Positions 26,982 to 34,819 of a stretch of DNA of 64,000 bases are shown in pieces (position 1 is the stretch's first letter; each line of letters opens with the position of its first letter). A model generated the notes under the pieces. The model was given only the letters and a program-made list of their open reading frames with translations, had not been told where the DNA came from and made no database searches. Source of the stretch: Maribacter sp. MJ134 (GTDB taxonomy: Bacteria; Bacteroidota; Bacteroidia; Flavobacteriales; Flavobacteriaceae). The translations under genes and the position numbers were made by a program. The DNA lies in contig NZ_CP034570.1 of the NCBI RefSeq assembly GCF_003970695.1, positions 496,001 to 560,000 on the forward strand. Reading direction: 5' to 3'.

Positions 26982-29381
26982 ATGATTACAAATACAGAAT
27001 TAGAATATAAGGGTAATCTTTACCCCAACCAGATAGTTGATTTTAAACAAGATACCGACAAACTTTACTTTACTACGGAAAATGGGGTTATTTTACAAGT
27101 AACTATTTTGCGAGGAAGTTTAATACGTTTTAGGTACGCGACCAATTACGTTTTTGAACCAGACTTCTCATACGCTATAGATCCAGAAGCTACGCTGGGT
27201 TATAGTAGTCTGGAAGTAGAGGAGAATGATACGGAATATATCATTAAAACCGCTAGAGTTCATGTTCTAGTGGATAAAAAATCCCTACGAACCCAGATAT
27301 CGGATTTAGACGGAAATATCATCAACGAAGATGAAATAGGTTTTCACTGGGAAGAAAACTATGAGTATGGCGGTAATACCGTTAAGATGAGTAAAATTAC
27401 CCAGACCGGTGAGAGTTTTTACGGCATGGGAGATAAGGCAACACATAGTAATCTTAAGGGAAAGCGCATACACAATTGGGTAACCGACCAATATGCCTAT
27501 GGCAAAGACCAAGACCCCTTATATAAGGCTATACCTTTTTACGTGGGGCTTCATAAAGGACGTGCGTATGGAATATATTTTGATAATACGTTTAAGACCC
27601 ATTTTGATTTTGCCCATGAAAGGAGAAATACTACTAGTTTTTGGGCCGATGGTGGCGAGCTGAACTATTATTTCTTTTACGGTCCGGAAATGTCTAAAGT
27701 GGTGGCTGCATATTCAAATTTAACGGGTACTCCGGAACTACCTCCAATGTGGGCTTTGGGATATCATCAATCTAAATGGAGCTATTACCCGGAAAGTAAT
27801 GTGAAGGAAATTACAAAGCAATTTAGGGACCTTAATATTCCCTGCGATGCTATCTACCTGGACATTGATTATATGGATGGGTTCAGATGTTTTACCTGGG
27901 ATAAAAAATTGTTTCCGGATCCTAAAAGAATGATCGGTGAGTTGGAAGAAGACGGTTTTAAAACCGTTGTAATGATAGACCCGGGAATAAAAATAGATAA
28001 GGAGTATTGGATTTATAAAGAGGCATTGGAAAAGGGTTTTTTCTGCAGTAGGGGAGATGGTCCTCTAATGCGCGGGAAAGTGTGGCCTGGAGATTGTAAT
28101 TTCCCCGATTTCACCAATCCTGAAGTTCGGGAATGGTGGGCAGAACTTTACAAAGAATTTATGTCCGATCTGGGGGTACATGCCGTTTGGAACGACATGA
28201 ACGAACCAGCCGTAATGGAAGTACCGTCCAAAACTGCCCCGTTGGATACAAGGCACGATTACGATGGTCATCCCTGTACACATAGGAAGGCACATAATAT
28301 TTATGGCATGCAGATGGTTAGGGCTACCTACGAAGGTGTTAAAAAATATGTATATCCTAAGAGGCCTTTTGTAATTACAAGAGCGGCTTTTTCCGGCACA
28401 CAGCGCTATTCCTCGACCTGGACCGGGGATAATGTTGCAACTTGGGAACATTTGTGGATTGCCAATGTGCAAATGCAGCGTATGTGCATGAGCGGTTATT
28501 CGTTTGTAGGTTCCGATATTGGTGGCTTTGCCGAACAACCGAATGGTGAGTTGTTTGCTAGATGGGTACAACTTGGTATTTTTCATCCTTTCTGTAGGGT
28601 ACATTCTAGTGGTGATCATGGTGATCAAGAGCCTTGGTCTTTTGGTACCGAGATTACGGACATCGTAAGGAAGTTCATAGAGATAAGATACCAACTATTA
28701 CCTTACTTATATACCATGTTCTATAAATACAGTAAGGAACAGAAACCAATGCTACAGCCCTTGGTACTTTTTGATCAGGAAGACGCACAGACCCATTTTA
28801 GGACAGATGAATTCATATTTGGAGAACAAATACTGGTTTGTCCTATTCAAGAACCGAATGCCAAGGGTAGAAGAATGTACATACCAAGAGGTAAATGGTA
28901 TGATTTTTGGACCGAGGAACTCGTTGAAGGTGGTAAAGAAAGTTGGGTTACGGCAGATCTGGACAAGGTGCCTGTCTATATTAAGGAAGGTGCGATCATC
29001 CCTAAATATCCCGTACAGCAGTACGTAGGCGAATTAAAGATAGAGGAACTTATTTTAGATACGTATTACAAATTGGGTGTTGAGACCTCCGAGGTGTATG
29101 AAGACGCAGCTGACGGATATGATTATAAAAAAGGAAGATATTCCTTCCGTAATTTTAAATTTACGGGAAAAGAAAAGTCCGTGACCGTACAGCAGTTTAA
29201 AGATGGTAGTTTTGTTACGGAATATGAAACGTTGAAATTTAATTTTCATGGCCTCCCATTTAAAATAGCCAAAATTGAGGTGGACAATGAAGAGGTTTCC
29301 TTAAAATCGGTAAAACCAAATGGCGAACAGAGTTTGCATATAGACAAAAACTTTACGCTGTTGCACATCACGGGAAAATAA
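26982..29381 (+). CDS. GH31 family alpha-glucosidase
   Basis: 799 residues without signal peptide, so likely cytoplasmic. The N-terminal beta-sandwich (galactose-mutarotase-like) occupies about 1-235; the catalytic barrel carries the nucleophile Asp405 in VWNDMNEPAV and the acid/base Asp483 in STWTGDN; PPMWALGYHQSKWSYY near 252 and RVHSSGDHG near 545 are also GH31-typical. A proximal and distal C-terminal beta domain follow. It would cleave terminal alpha-glucosidic bonds of glycogen- or starch-derived oligosaccharides, in line with glgB next to it. Confidence 0.95.
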   Translation: MITNTELEYKGNLYPNQIVDFKQDTDKLYFTTENGVILQVTILRGSLIRFRYATNYVFEPDFSYAIDPEATLGYSSLEVEENDTEYIIKTARVHVLVDKKSLRTQISDLDGNIINEDEIGFHWEENYEYGGNTVKMSKITQTGESFYGMGDKATHSNLKGKRIHNWVTDQYAYGKDQDPLYKAIPFYVGLHKGRAYGIYFDNTFKTHFDFAHERRNTTSFWADGGELNYYFFYGPEMSKVVAAYSNLTGTPELPPMWALGYHQSKWSYYPESNVKEITKQFRDLNIPCDAIYLDIDYMDGFRCFTWDKKLFPDPKRMIGELEEDGFKTVVMIDPGIKIDKEYWIYKEALEKGFFCSRGDGPLMRGKVWPGDCNFPDFTNPEVREWWAELYKEFMSDLGVHAVWNDMNEPAVMEVPSKTAPLDTRHDYDGHPCTHRKAHNIYGMQMVRATYEGVKKYVYPKRPFVITRAAFSGTQRYSSTWTGDNVATWEHLWIANVQMQRMCMSGYSFVGSDIGGFAEQPNGELFARWVQLGIFHPFCRVHSSGDHGDQEPWSFGTEITDIVRKFIEIRYQLLPYLYTMFYKYSKEQKPMLQPLVLFDQEDAQTHFRTDEFIFGEQILVCPIQEPNAKGRRMYIPRGKWYDFWTEELVEGGKESWVTADLDKVPVYIKEGAIIPKYPVQQYVGELKIEELILDTYYKLGVETSEVYEDAADGYDYKKGRYSFRNFKFTGKEKSVTVQQFKDGSFVTEYETLKFNFHGLPFKIAKIEVDNEEVSLKSVKPNGEQSLHIDKNFTLLHITGK

Positions 29382-29418
29382 AAATTTTGTATTTTGTCCG
29401 ATGCTAAACACACATAAT

Positions 29419-30228
29419 ATGAAAAAAATAATTTTAATAATCACCCTTTTTATAGGCGTTTCAGGATGTAAGGTAAATCCTTTTACTGGCCAGAAAACCT
29501 TGAATTTTTATCCTAATAGTCAGATTTTTCCAATGGCTTTTGCTCAGTATGACCAGTTTTTGGGAGAAAACAAAGTCATTACCGGTACCAAAGAGGCGAA
29601 CATGATTACAAGAACAGGTCAGCGCATTTCCGCTGCAGCGGAAAGATGGTTGGCCGCAAACGGATATCCTGGTTACCTAAGCGATTACAAATGGGAATAT
29701 AACCTGGTACAGGACGATGCTGTCAATGCTTGGTGTATGCCAGGTGGTAAAATTGTTTTTTATACAGGTATTCTGCCTATAACACAGACAGAAACGGGCG
29801 TAGCCGTGGTTATGGGTCATGAAGTTGCTCACGCTTTGGCGGATCATGGAGCACAACGTATGAGTGCTGGGATGATGCAACAGCTTGGTGCAGTTGCCGG
29901 TAATATTGCTATCAAAGACCCAAAGACCAGAAACATATTTAATCAGGCCTATGGGGTCGGTTCTCAGGTCGGTGTTATGCTACCTTTTAGTAGAGGTCAT
30001 GAAACAGAAGCGGACCGTATTGGTCTGCAGATTATGGCCATTGCCGGTTATGACCCTTATGAGGCTGCTGAGCTTTGGAAACGTATGAAAGCCAATAGTG
30101 GTGGACAAGCCCCGCCAGAATTCATGAGCACACACCCTTCTAACGACACTAGGATTAATAACCTTACGGTTTGGGCTCCGGAAGCCGCGGCCGAAGCTGC
30201 CAAATTTGGTGTTACGGAATTTAAATAA
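29419..30228 (+). CDS. M48 family metalloprotease, lipoprotein
   Basis: 269 residues from the ATG at 29419, chosen because it starts a good lipoprotein signal (MKKIILIITLFIGVSGC); an upstream ATG at 29401 would add six residues. The zinc site is VVMGHEVAHALADHGAQRM (HExxH) and the third ligand lies in GHETEADRIGLQIM. The family includes Oma1/LoiP/BepA-like periplasmic proteases that degrade misfolded outer-membrane proteins. The signal agrees with that location. A terminator follows. Confidence 0.93.
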   Translation: MKKIILIITLFIGVSGCKVNPFTGQKTLNFYPNSQIFPMAFAQYDQFLGENKVITGTKEANMITRTGQRISAAAERWLAANGYPGYLSDYKWEYNLVQDDAVNAWCMPGGKIVFYTGILPITQTETGVAVVMGHEVAHALADHGAQRMSAGMMQQLGAVAGNIAIKDPKTRNIFNQAYGVGSQVGVMLPFSRGHETEADRIGLQIMAIAGYDPYEAAELWKRMKANSGGQAPPEFMSTHPSNDTRINNLTVWAPEAAAEAAKFGVTEFK

Positions 30229-30258
30229 AGTCCAATACGAGTTTTATTGTATATTGAA

Positions 30259-30290
30259 GCCGCTCTTAACATGAGAGCGGCTTTTATTTT
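30259..30290 (+). terminator. Rho-independent terminator after M48 gene
   Basis: GCCGCTCT / AGAGCGGC stem of 8 bp with a 7-base loop, followed by TTTTATTTTTT. It lies 30 bases after the M48 protease stop and immediately before the MFS gene, which therefore needs its own promoter or read-through. Confidence 0.85.
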
Positions 30291-30295
30291 TTAGT

Positions 30296-31615
30296 ATGAC
30301 CAGAACTTTAGCGATTAAAGGGAGTAAAAAATTATTGAACGCTTGGGCCTTTTATGATTGGGCGAACTCGGTATATAGTCTTGTAATTGCGTCTGCTATT
30401 TTCCCCATTTTTTATGGAGCCCTATTTCGAGTGGCAGAAATAGAAAAAGTGGTTGTTTTTGGAGGAGAGATTGCCAGAGCTCCTTTAATAAGTTATGTTA
30501 CTTCTGCCGCCTTTGTTTTTATAGCGATCATTACCCCTTTAATTTCAGGTGTTGCCGATTATCTGGGTAATAAGAAGGTGTTCATGAAATTTTTCTGTTA
30601 TCTCGGAGGCGTATCCTGTATTGGACTTTACTGGTTTTCCTTAGAAAATATTTATATAGGTCTCCTTTGCTACTTCTTTGGACTGGTAGGTTTTTGGGTC
30701 AGCTTCGCTATAAATAATTCGTATCTGCCAGATGTAGCCTTTCCAGAACAACAAGACAGGATAAGCGCAAAAGGGTTTTCCATGGGTTACATAGGTAGCG
30801 TCATCTTGCTTTTATTTAACCTTGCCATGGTGATGAAACCCGATTTTTTCAACATAGTGTCTGATGAAGGTGGTATCGCCGAAGTGAAAGCAATGAAGTA
30901 CTCCTTTGTATCCGTTGGTATTTGGTGGATTATCTTTGCCCAATACTCTTTTTATCACCTACCTAAGGGTCATAGAAAAGAAGGAGAGCGTACCAATGTT
31001 ATCTTAAACGGATTTAAAGAGCTTAGGGATGTCTGGCACCAATTGGGTGAGCAGATAAAGCTAAAACGGTATTTGGTCGCTTTTTTTGTTTACAGTATGG
31101 CGGTGCAGACCGTGATGTTGATTGCTACCTACTTTGGGGAGGAGGAAATAGCCTGGGGTACGGATAGCGAAAGAACTACAGGACTTATTGTAAGTATTTT
31201 GGTTATTCAGATTGTGGCTATTTTAGGAGCCACGGTGACTGCATGGGCGTCCAAGAACTTTGGTAATATCAAAACACTTATTGTAGTAAATGCATTATGG
31301 ATTATTATTTGTATCTACGCCTATTTTGTAATAACACCCATGGATTTTTATATTGCTGCCGGATGTGTAGGTATCGTTATGGGTGGTATTCAAGCATTAT
31401 CGAGATCTACATATTCCAAGTTTTTGCCCGAAACCACAGACACTACCTCTTTCTTCAGTTTTTATGACGTTGCGGAGAAAATAGGAATCATTATAGGAAC
31501 TTTCTTATATGGTTTTGTAGCGCAATTTACGGGGAGCATGAGAAATGCCATTATCTTTTTGGGCTTATTTTTTCTTATTGGTATGTTATTACTCACTCGG
31601 GTAAAGGACAAATAA
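30296..31615 (+). CDS. MFS transporter, UMF1/Atg22-like family
   Basis: 439 residues with about twelve membrane helices. The start LLNAWAFYDWANSVYSLVI and GFWVSFAINNSYLPDVAF are hallmarks of the UMF1 family (vacuole effluxer Atg22-like). In yeast Atg22 exports amino acids from the vacuole; bacterial substrates are not known. The start ATG lies only 6 bases after the T run of the preceding terminator, so either a few initial codons are non-coding or the transcript begins almost at the start codon. Ends at a hairpin shared with the convergent DUF2807 gene. Confidence 0.88.
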   Translation: MTRTLAIKGSKKLLNAWAFYDWANSVYSLVIASAIFPIFYGALFRVAEIEKVVVFGGEIARAPLISYVTSAAFVFIAIITPLISGVADYLGNKKVFMKFFCYLGGVSCIGLYWFSLENIYIGLLCYFFGLVGFWVSFAINNSYLPDVAFPEQQDRISAKGFSMGYIGSVILLLFNLAMVMKPDFFNIVSDEGGIAEVKAMKYSFVSVGIWWIIFAQYSFYHLPKGHRKEGERTNVILNGFKELRDVWHQLGEQIKLKRYLVAFFVYSMAVQTVMLIATYFGEEEIAWGTDSERTTGLIVSILVIQIVAILGATVTAWASKNFGNIKTLIVVNALWIIICIYAYFVITPMDFYIAAGCVGIVMGGIQALSRSTYSKFLPETTDTTSFFSFYDVAEKIGIIIGTFLYGFVAQFTGSMRNAIIFLGLFFLIGMLLLTRVKDK

Positions 31616-31640
31616 AAAAGCCCCTTAAAAAAGAGGCTTT
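31614..31640 (-). terminator. Hairpin terminator of the sigma/beta-helix operon
   Basis: AAAGCC(C)CTT / AAG(A)GGCTTT forms a stem with one mismatch between the convergent MFS and DUF2807 genes. The A run on the left side is a T run for the minus strand, so it mainly serves the DUF2807 operon. Confidence 0.65.
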
Positions 31641-31670
31641 CCCAGTTGTTGATTGTTCGTGTTTTTGATG

Positions 31671-32396
31671 TTATCCTTTTGAAATATCTCCTGACCCTGA
31701 GGTTTTAGTGTCTAGTTTTTCCGGATTTCCCTTATAGGTAATATCCCCGGACCCGGAAACTCTCGCTTTGAGCATTTTATTGGCAGTTACCTTAATATCC
31801 GCGGAACCTGAGACAGTGGCATTCACATTATCCGCCTCAAGTTCAAAAGCCTTGATATCACCACTTCCAGAAATAGTAGCTTCAAAATCAGAAGTTCTTC
31901 CGCTGAAAGTAATATCACCTGAACCGGACATGCTCGCGTCTACAGATTTAGCCTCTACATCCAAGGTAATATCCCCAGAACCGGACATAGATGTACTCAA
32001 ACGGTCCGTTTTGATGGTCTTTTTACCAACGATATCACCTGAACCTGAGAGCGCTATTGAACTTACTTGCTCAACAGGAACGGTAATTCTTATTCCGCTG
32101 TTCCAATTGGAAGGTTTTAGGTTAACACCCTTTTCCGTCTTAAGAACCAATTTTCCGTTTTTCACTTCGGTTACAATGTACTCTAAGAGATTAGATTCTC
32201 CTTCAATAGTTAATTTCCCTTCCTCACCTTCTATCAAATCCACATCAAACCATCCTGAGACCGCTATGGCATCATAGTCGCCCGTTGAGCGGTCTATGGT
32301 TACCGTGTTTCCGTTTCCTTTTACTTTTTTACCCCATTGCGCGGAACAGGAAACCGTTAATGCTAATACTACTGCTAGTGTTGTTAAATTTTTCAT
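31671..32396 (-). CDS. DUF2807 (head GIN domain) secreted protein
   Basis: 241 residues. A lipoprotein-like signal (VVLALTVSC) precedes a beta-helix built from short repeats ending in SGSGDI or a close variant: seven occurrences between residues about 117 and 239, spaced about 20 residues. Such domains (DUF2807) form right-handed beta-helices or adhesin-like structures; the binding partner is unknown. It is the last gene of the ECF sigma operon, 30 bases after the DUF4097-like gene, and could be a surface product made in response to envelope stress. Confidence 0.85.
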   Translation of the reverse strand: MKNLTTLAVVLALTVSCSAQWGKKVKGNGNTVTIDRSTGDYDAIAVSGWFDVDLIEGEEGKLTIEGESNLLEYIVTEVKNGKLVLKTEKGVNLKPSNWNSGIRITVPVEQVSSIALSGSGDIVGKKTIKTDRLSTSMSGSGDITLDVEAKSVDASMSGSGDITFSGRTSDFEATISGSGDIKAFELEADNVNATVSGSADIKVTANKMLKARVSGSGDITYKGNPEKLDTKTSGSGDISKG

Positions 32397-32426
32397 TTTG
32401 TGTTGATTTTAATTGTTTTTTGATTG

Positions 32427-33521
32427 TTATTTTTTTGTAAAACTTATGCCTCCGTATTCACTGTTCAAGGTAATCATATTACCGCTATCCTTGCTGCCAT
32501 AAAAACCTTCGTAATGTTTTGAAGAGGATTTTTCAGTACTGATATTGATGTCAAAATCCTCCTTACCGCTAACACCGGCATATCTAGTGGTGATATCAAA
32601 ATTGAAGTGATACGCTGAATGATAACCTATTTTAATACCCGTGTAGTCTGATTTTATGGAGACATTTCCTGCATCTTGGGCCAATTCGTTAATCCTAATA
32701 GAGCCATAATCCGAGGTAATATCGACGTTGCCATGTATTTCCCCTAGTTTAACCGTAATATAGTCACCATTTCCGAGCACATTGTTGGCTTCACCTACTT
32801 CAATACTACCGTAATCGCTGGTATAGTCTAGATTTTCCATTTTGTCAATACTGGCATTCGTATAGTCTGCGTTCACTTTTAAATTTCCGGCCTTTCCTAT
32901 AGTAAAACCTGAATAATCCGCTCTTATTTCTCCACTATTAATAAAACCGATTGTGGATTTTGAAGTATAGTCAAAATTAAGTTGATTGTTTCTACCTCTT
33001 AATTCGCCTATTTCTATTCTACCATAGTCGCAATTGATTTTCGCATGACCATCTACACGATCCAGGATGATATTGCCATAATCATTGTCTAGGTTAACAC
33101 TGTTCTTTATCGGTACTTTTATGGTGTAATTGATTTGCATATTTACATTGTTGTTCTTACCCCAATTCCAACCCCAATTATTTTTCTTTTCTCCATAGGT
33201 AGTTCTTGCATAGACAACACTTTTGCTAGCTTCAAAATTAACTGAAATTTCATTTAACTTCTGTTGTACTTTCTCCTCATTATTACCATTGGTCTTAATG
33301 TGAACTTCAATAACCACTCTATTTTCGTTCCAGGAAGTAATATTGAGGTTCCCGTAATTATTGTTCACTTTTAGTAACGCGTCTACGTTTACACTAAACT
33401 CTTTTTTAATGGTTTTTTCCTTGGTGTGTTTTCCTCTGGGCTTACCATCATTGGCAAGGATCAATCCCGGACTTGCCAGTATTAAAATGGTAAGGTATTT
33501 AAATAGTAAAGTTTTCATCAT
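32427..33521 (-). CDS. DUF4097-like beta-helix adhesin-type protein
   Basis: 364 residues with a signal peptide (about 1-23). From residue 50 on it consists of repeated strands with a DYG/DYT/DYS core: NNYGNLNI, DNDYGNIIL, NCDYGRIEI, NADYTNASI, TSDYGSIEV, TSDYGSIRI, KSDYTGIKI and NSEYGGISF, spaced mostly 18-25 residues. This periodic pattern indicates a beta-helix of the DUF4097 type. The function is unknown. The start overlaps the end of the putative anti-sigma gene by 23 bases, and the operon order sigma, membrane regulator, DUF4097, DUF2807 suggests joint control. Confidence 0.83.
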   Translation of the reverse strand: MMKTLLFKYLTILILASPGLILANDGKPRGKHTKEKTIKKEFSVNVDALLKVNNNYGNLNITSWNENRVVIEVHIKTNGNNEEKVQQKLNEISVNFEASKSVVYARTTYGEKKNNWGWNWGKNNNVNMQINYTIKVPIKNSVNLDNDYGNIILDRVDGHAKINCDYGRIEIGELRGRNNQLNFDYTSKSTIGFINSGEIRADYSGFTIGKAGNLKVNADYTNASIDKMENLDYTSDYGSIEVGEANNVLGNGDYITVKLGEIHGNVDITSDYGSIRINELAQDAGNVSIKSDYTGIKIGYHSAYHFNFDITTRYAGVSGKEDFDINISTEKSSSKHYEGFYGSKDSGNMITLNSEYGGISFTKK

Positions 33522-34059
33522 TATAGTTTTTTAAATTTTTAATTGTTTCAATTTGGTTAAGGACATCATTTAATAGATCGATCCTAGTCTGAAAATTGGT
33601 AATCATAGCGCTTAGAATTAGTTTGCTATTTCCTCCCTTCAATAATTCTCCTTCTAATTTGTTGTAATCCATTTCCAAACTCTTAAGTTGGTCCATGGTA
33701 TCTGCCACGATTTTCTGAGTCTCCGGTGAACTTTCTGCTTCTAATGCTTTTACCTGCTCTTGAATAAGACTTGCAAAATGAAATTGTGCGTTGGAAACTT
33801 CCGGTGAAATCTTTGCGACACGTTCGTCAACACTCGGTTCGGTGTTGTTAATACCGTAAAAAATACCAAAGGCCAAGACAATAGAAGCCGCTATGGATAA
33901 GGGTTTCCACCAAAATGTTTTCTTTTGGCTAATACTAGCAGTTCCTTGGGCTTTATTTAGTTTGGCCAGAAAACGCTGTTCGTGCCCGTTATCCGGCTCC
34001 TCAAAATCGAAAGAACCCGTAATATTTTTCAAGAATTCGTCTCTATAATCTTTTTCCAT
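33499..34059 (-). CDS. Single-pass membrane protein, putative anti-sigma factor
   Basis: 186 residues. A cytoplasmic N-terminus (MEKDYRDEFLKNITGSFDFEEPDNGHEQRFLAKL shortened: acidic, helical) is followed by a basic stretch, a membrane helix near 51-68 (LSIAASIVLAFGIFYGI) and an extracytoplasmic coiled, charged domain to the end. The start codon shares bases with the sigma factor stop (TAATG), giving translational coupling, the classic layout for an anti-sigma factor. No zinc-binding anti-sigma motif is present, so the assignment is by position and topology. Confidence 0.7.
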   Translation of the reverse strand: MEKDYRDEFLKNITGSFDFEEPDNGHEQRFLAKLNKAQGTASISQKKTFWWKPLSIAASIVLAFGIFYGINNTEPSVDERVAKISPEVSNAQFHFASLIQEQVKALEAESSPETQKIVADTMDQLKSLEMDYNKLEGELLKGGNSKLILSAMITNFQTRIDLLNDVLNQIETIKNLKNYNDENFTI

Positions 34060-34613
34060 TAGTTCGCAATTAAAAGTTGTTTTCTAAGGCTTTCCTTAGC
34101 CCTGGAAATTGTTGTTCTGCAGTTTGCATAACTTAAGTTCATAATGGTACCAATTTCTTCATAGTCGTAACCTTCTATTAAATGTAAGGTCAAAGAAATT
34201 CTGTAATTATCTTTCAAACTTTTCATGGTTTCCATCACTTTTTGAGCCTTTTGTTCCGTAAACACATGATCTGAAGCAATTCCGTCATTATCTTCGACCT
34301 TGTACATTAAATCATCTAATGCAACTTCATTTTTCTTCCGTTGCTTTTTGTAATGATAAATACTGTTGTTTACTACAATTCGCTTTAGCCAGGCACCAAA
34401 GGCTACTTCACCTTTGAAAGTATGCAGTTTCGTAAACGCGTTAAGAAACGATTCTTGCATAATATCCTCCGCCTCCGCGCTGTCTTTTACAATTCGTACG
34501 GCCGTGTTGTACATGGCTTTGTAGTACCTGTTGTAAACTTCTAGCTGTGCACTTTGTTTTCCTAGCATGCACGATTGCAGTAATGCATCAATATGTACTT
34601 TTTTTTGGCTCAA
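34059..34613 (-). CDS. ECF-type RNA polymerase sigma-70 factor
   Basis: 184 residues. Region 2 is seen in AEDIMQESFLNAFTKLHTF and FGAWLKRIVVNNSIYHYKK near 47-92, region 4 in ISLTLHLIEGYDYEEIGTIM and the recognition helix NCRTTISRAKESLRK near 160-176. It heads a four-gene operon with a putative anti-sigma factor and two repeat proteins. The 206-base region upstream is shared with the divergent galactose-oxidase-like gene; no convincing promoter match was found there. Confidence 0.93.
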   Translation of the reverse strand: MSQKKVHIDALLQSCMLGKQSAQLEVYNRYYKAMYNTAVRIVKDSAEAEDIMQESFLNAFTKLHTFKGEVAFGAWLKRIVVNNSIYHYKKQRKKNEVALDDLMYKVEDNDGIASDHVFTEQKAQKVMETMKSLKDNYRISLTLHLIEGYDYEEIGTIMNLSYANCRTTISRAKESLRKQLLIAN

Positions 34614-34819
34614 AAAGTGATTGGTTTGTTATAGAGATGAAACAATTTACAGATTGTTACAGTTTGGTGATAAGGTAAGAATGTATTTTATCGAATTTAA
34701 TTGATTTTCATCGATTTAAGATAATAAATACATGCCTTCTTATGGGATTAAAATATTTTTGATTACTTCCTCGACTATTTTGCAGCCAGAATTTACCGGC
34801 AAATTCTAAAAACCAACTA

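Noticed and set aside
28065-28694. 209-codon minus-strand frame inside the GH31 gene
   Set aside because: It lies opposite the catalytic domain, has biased cysteine/histidine-rich composition and no family pattern.
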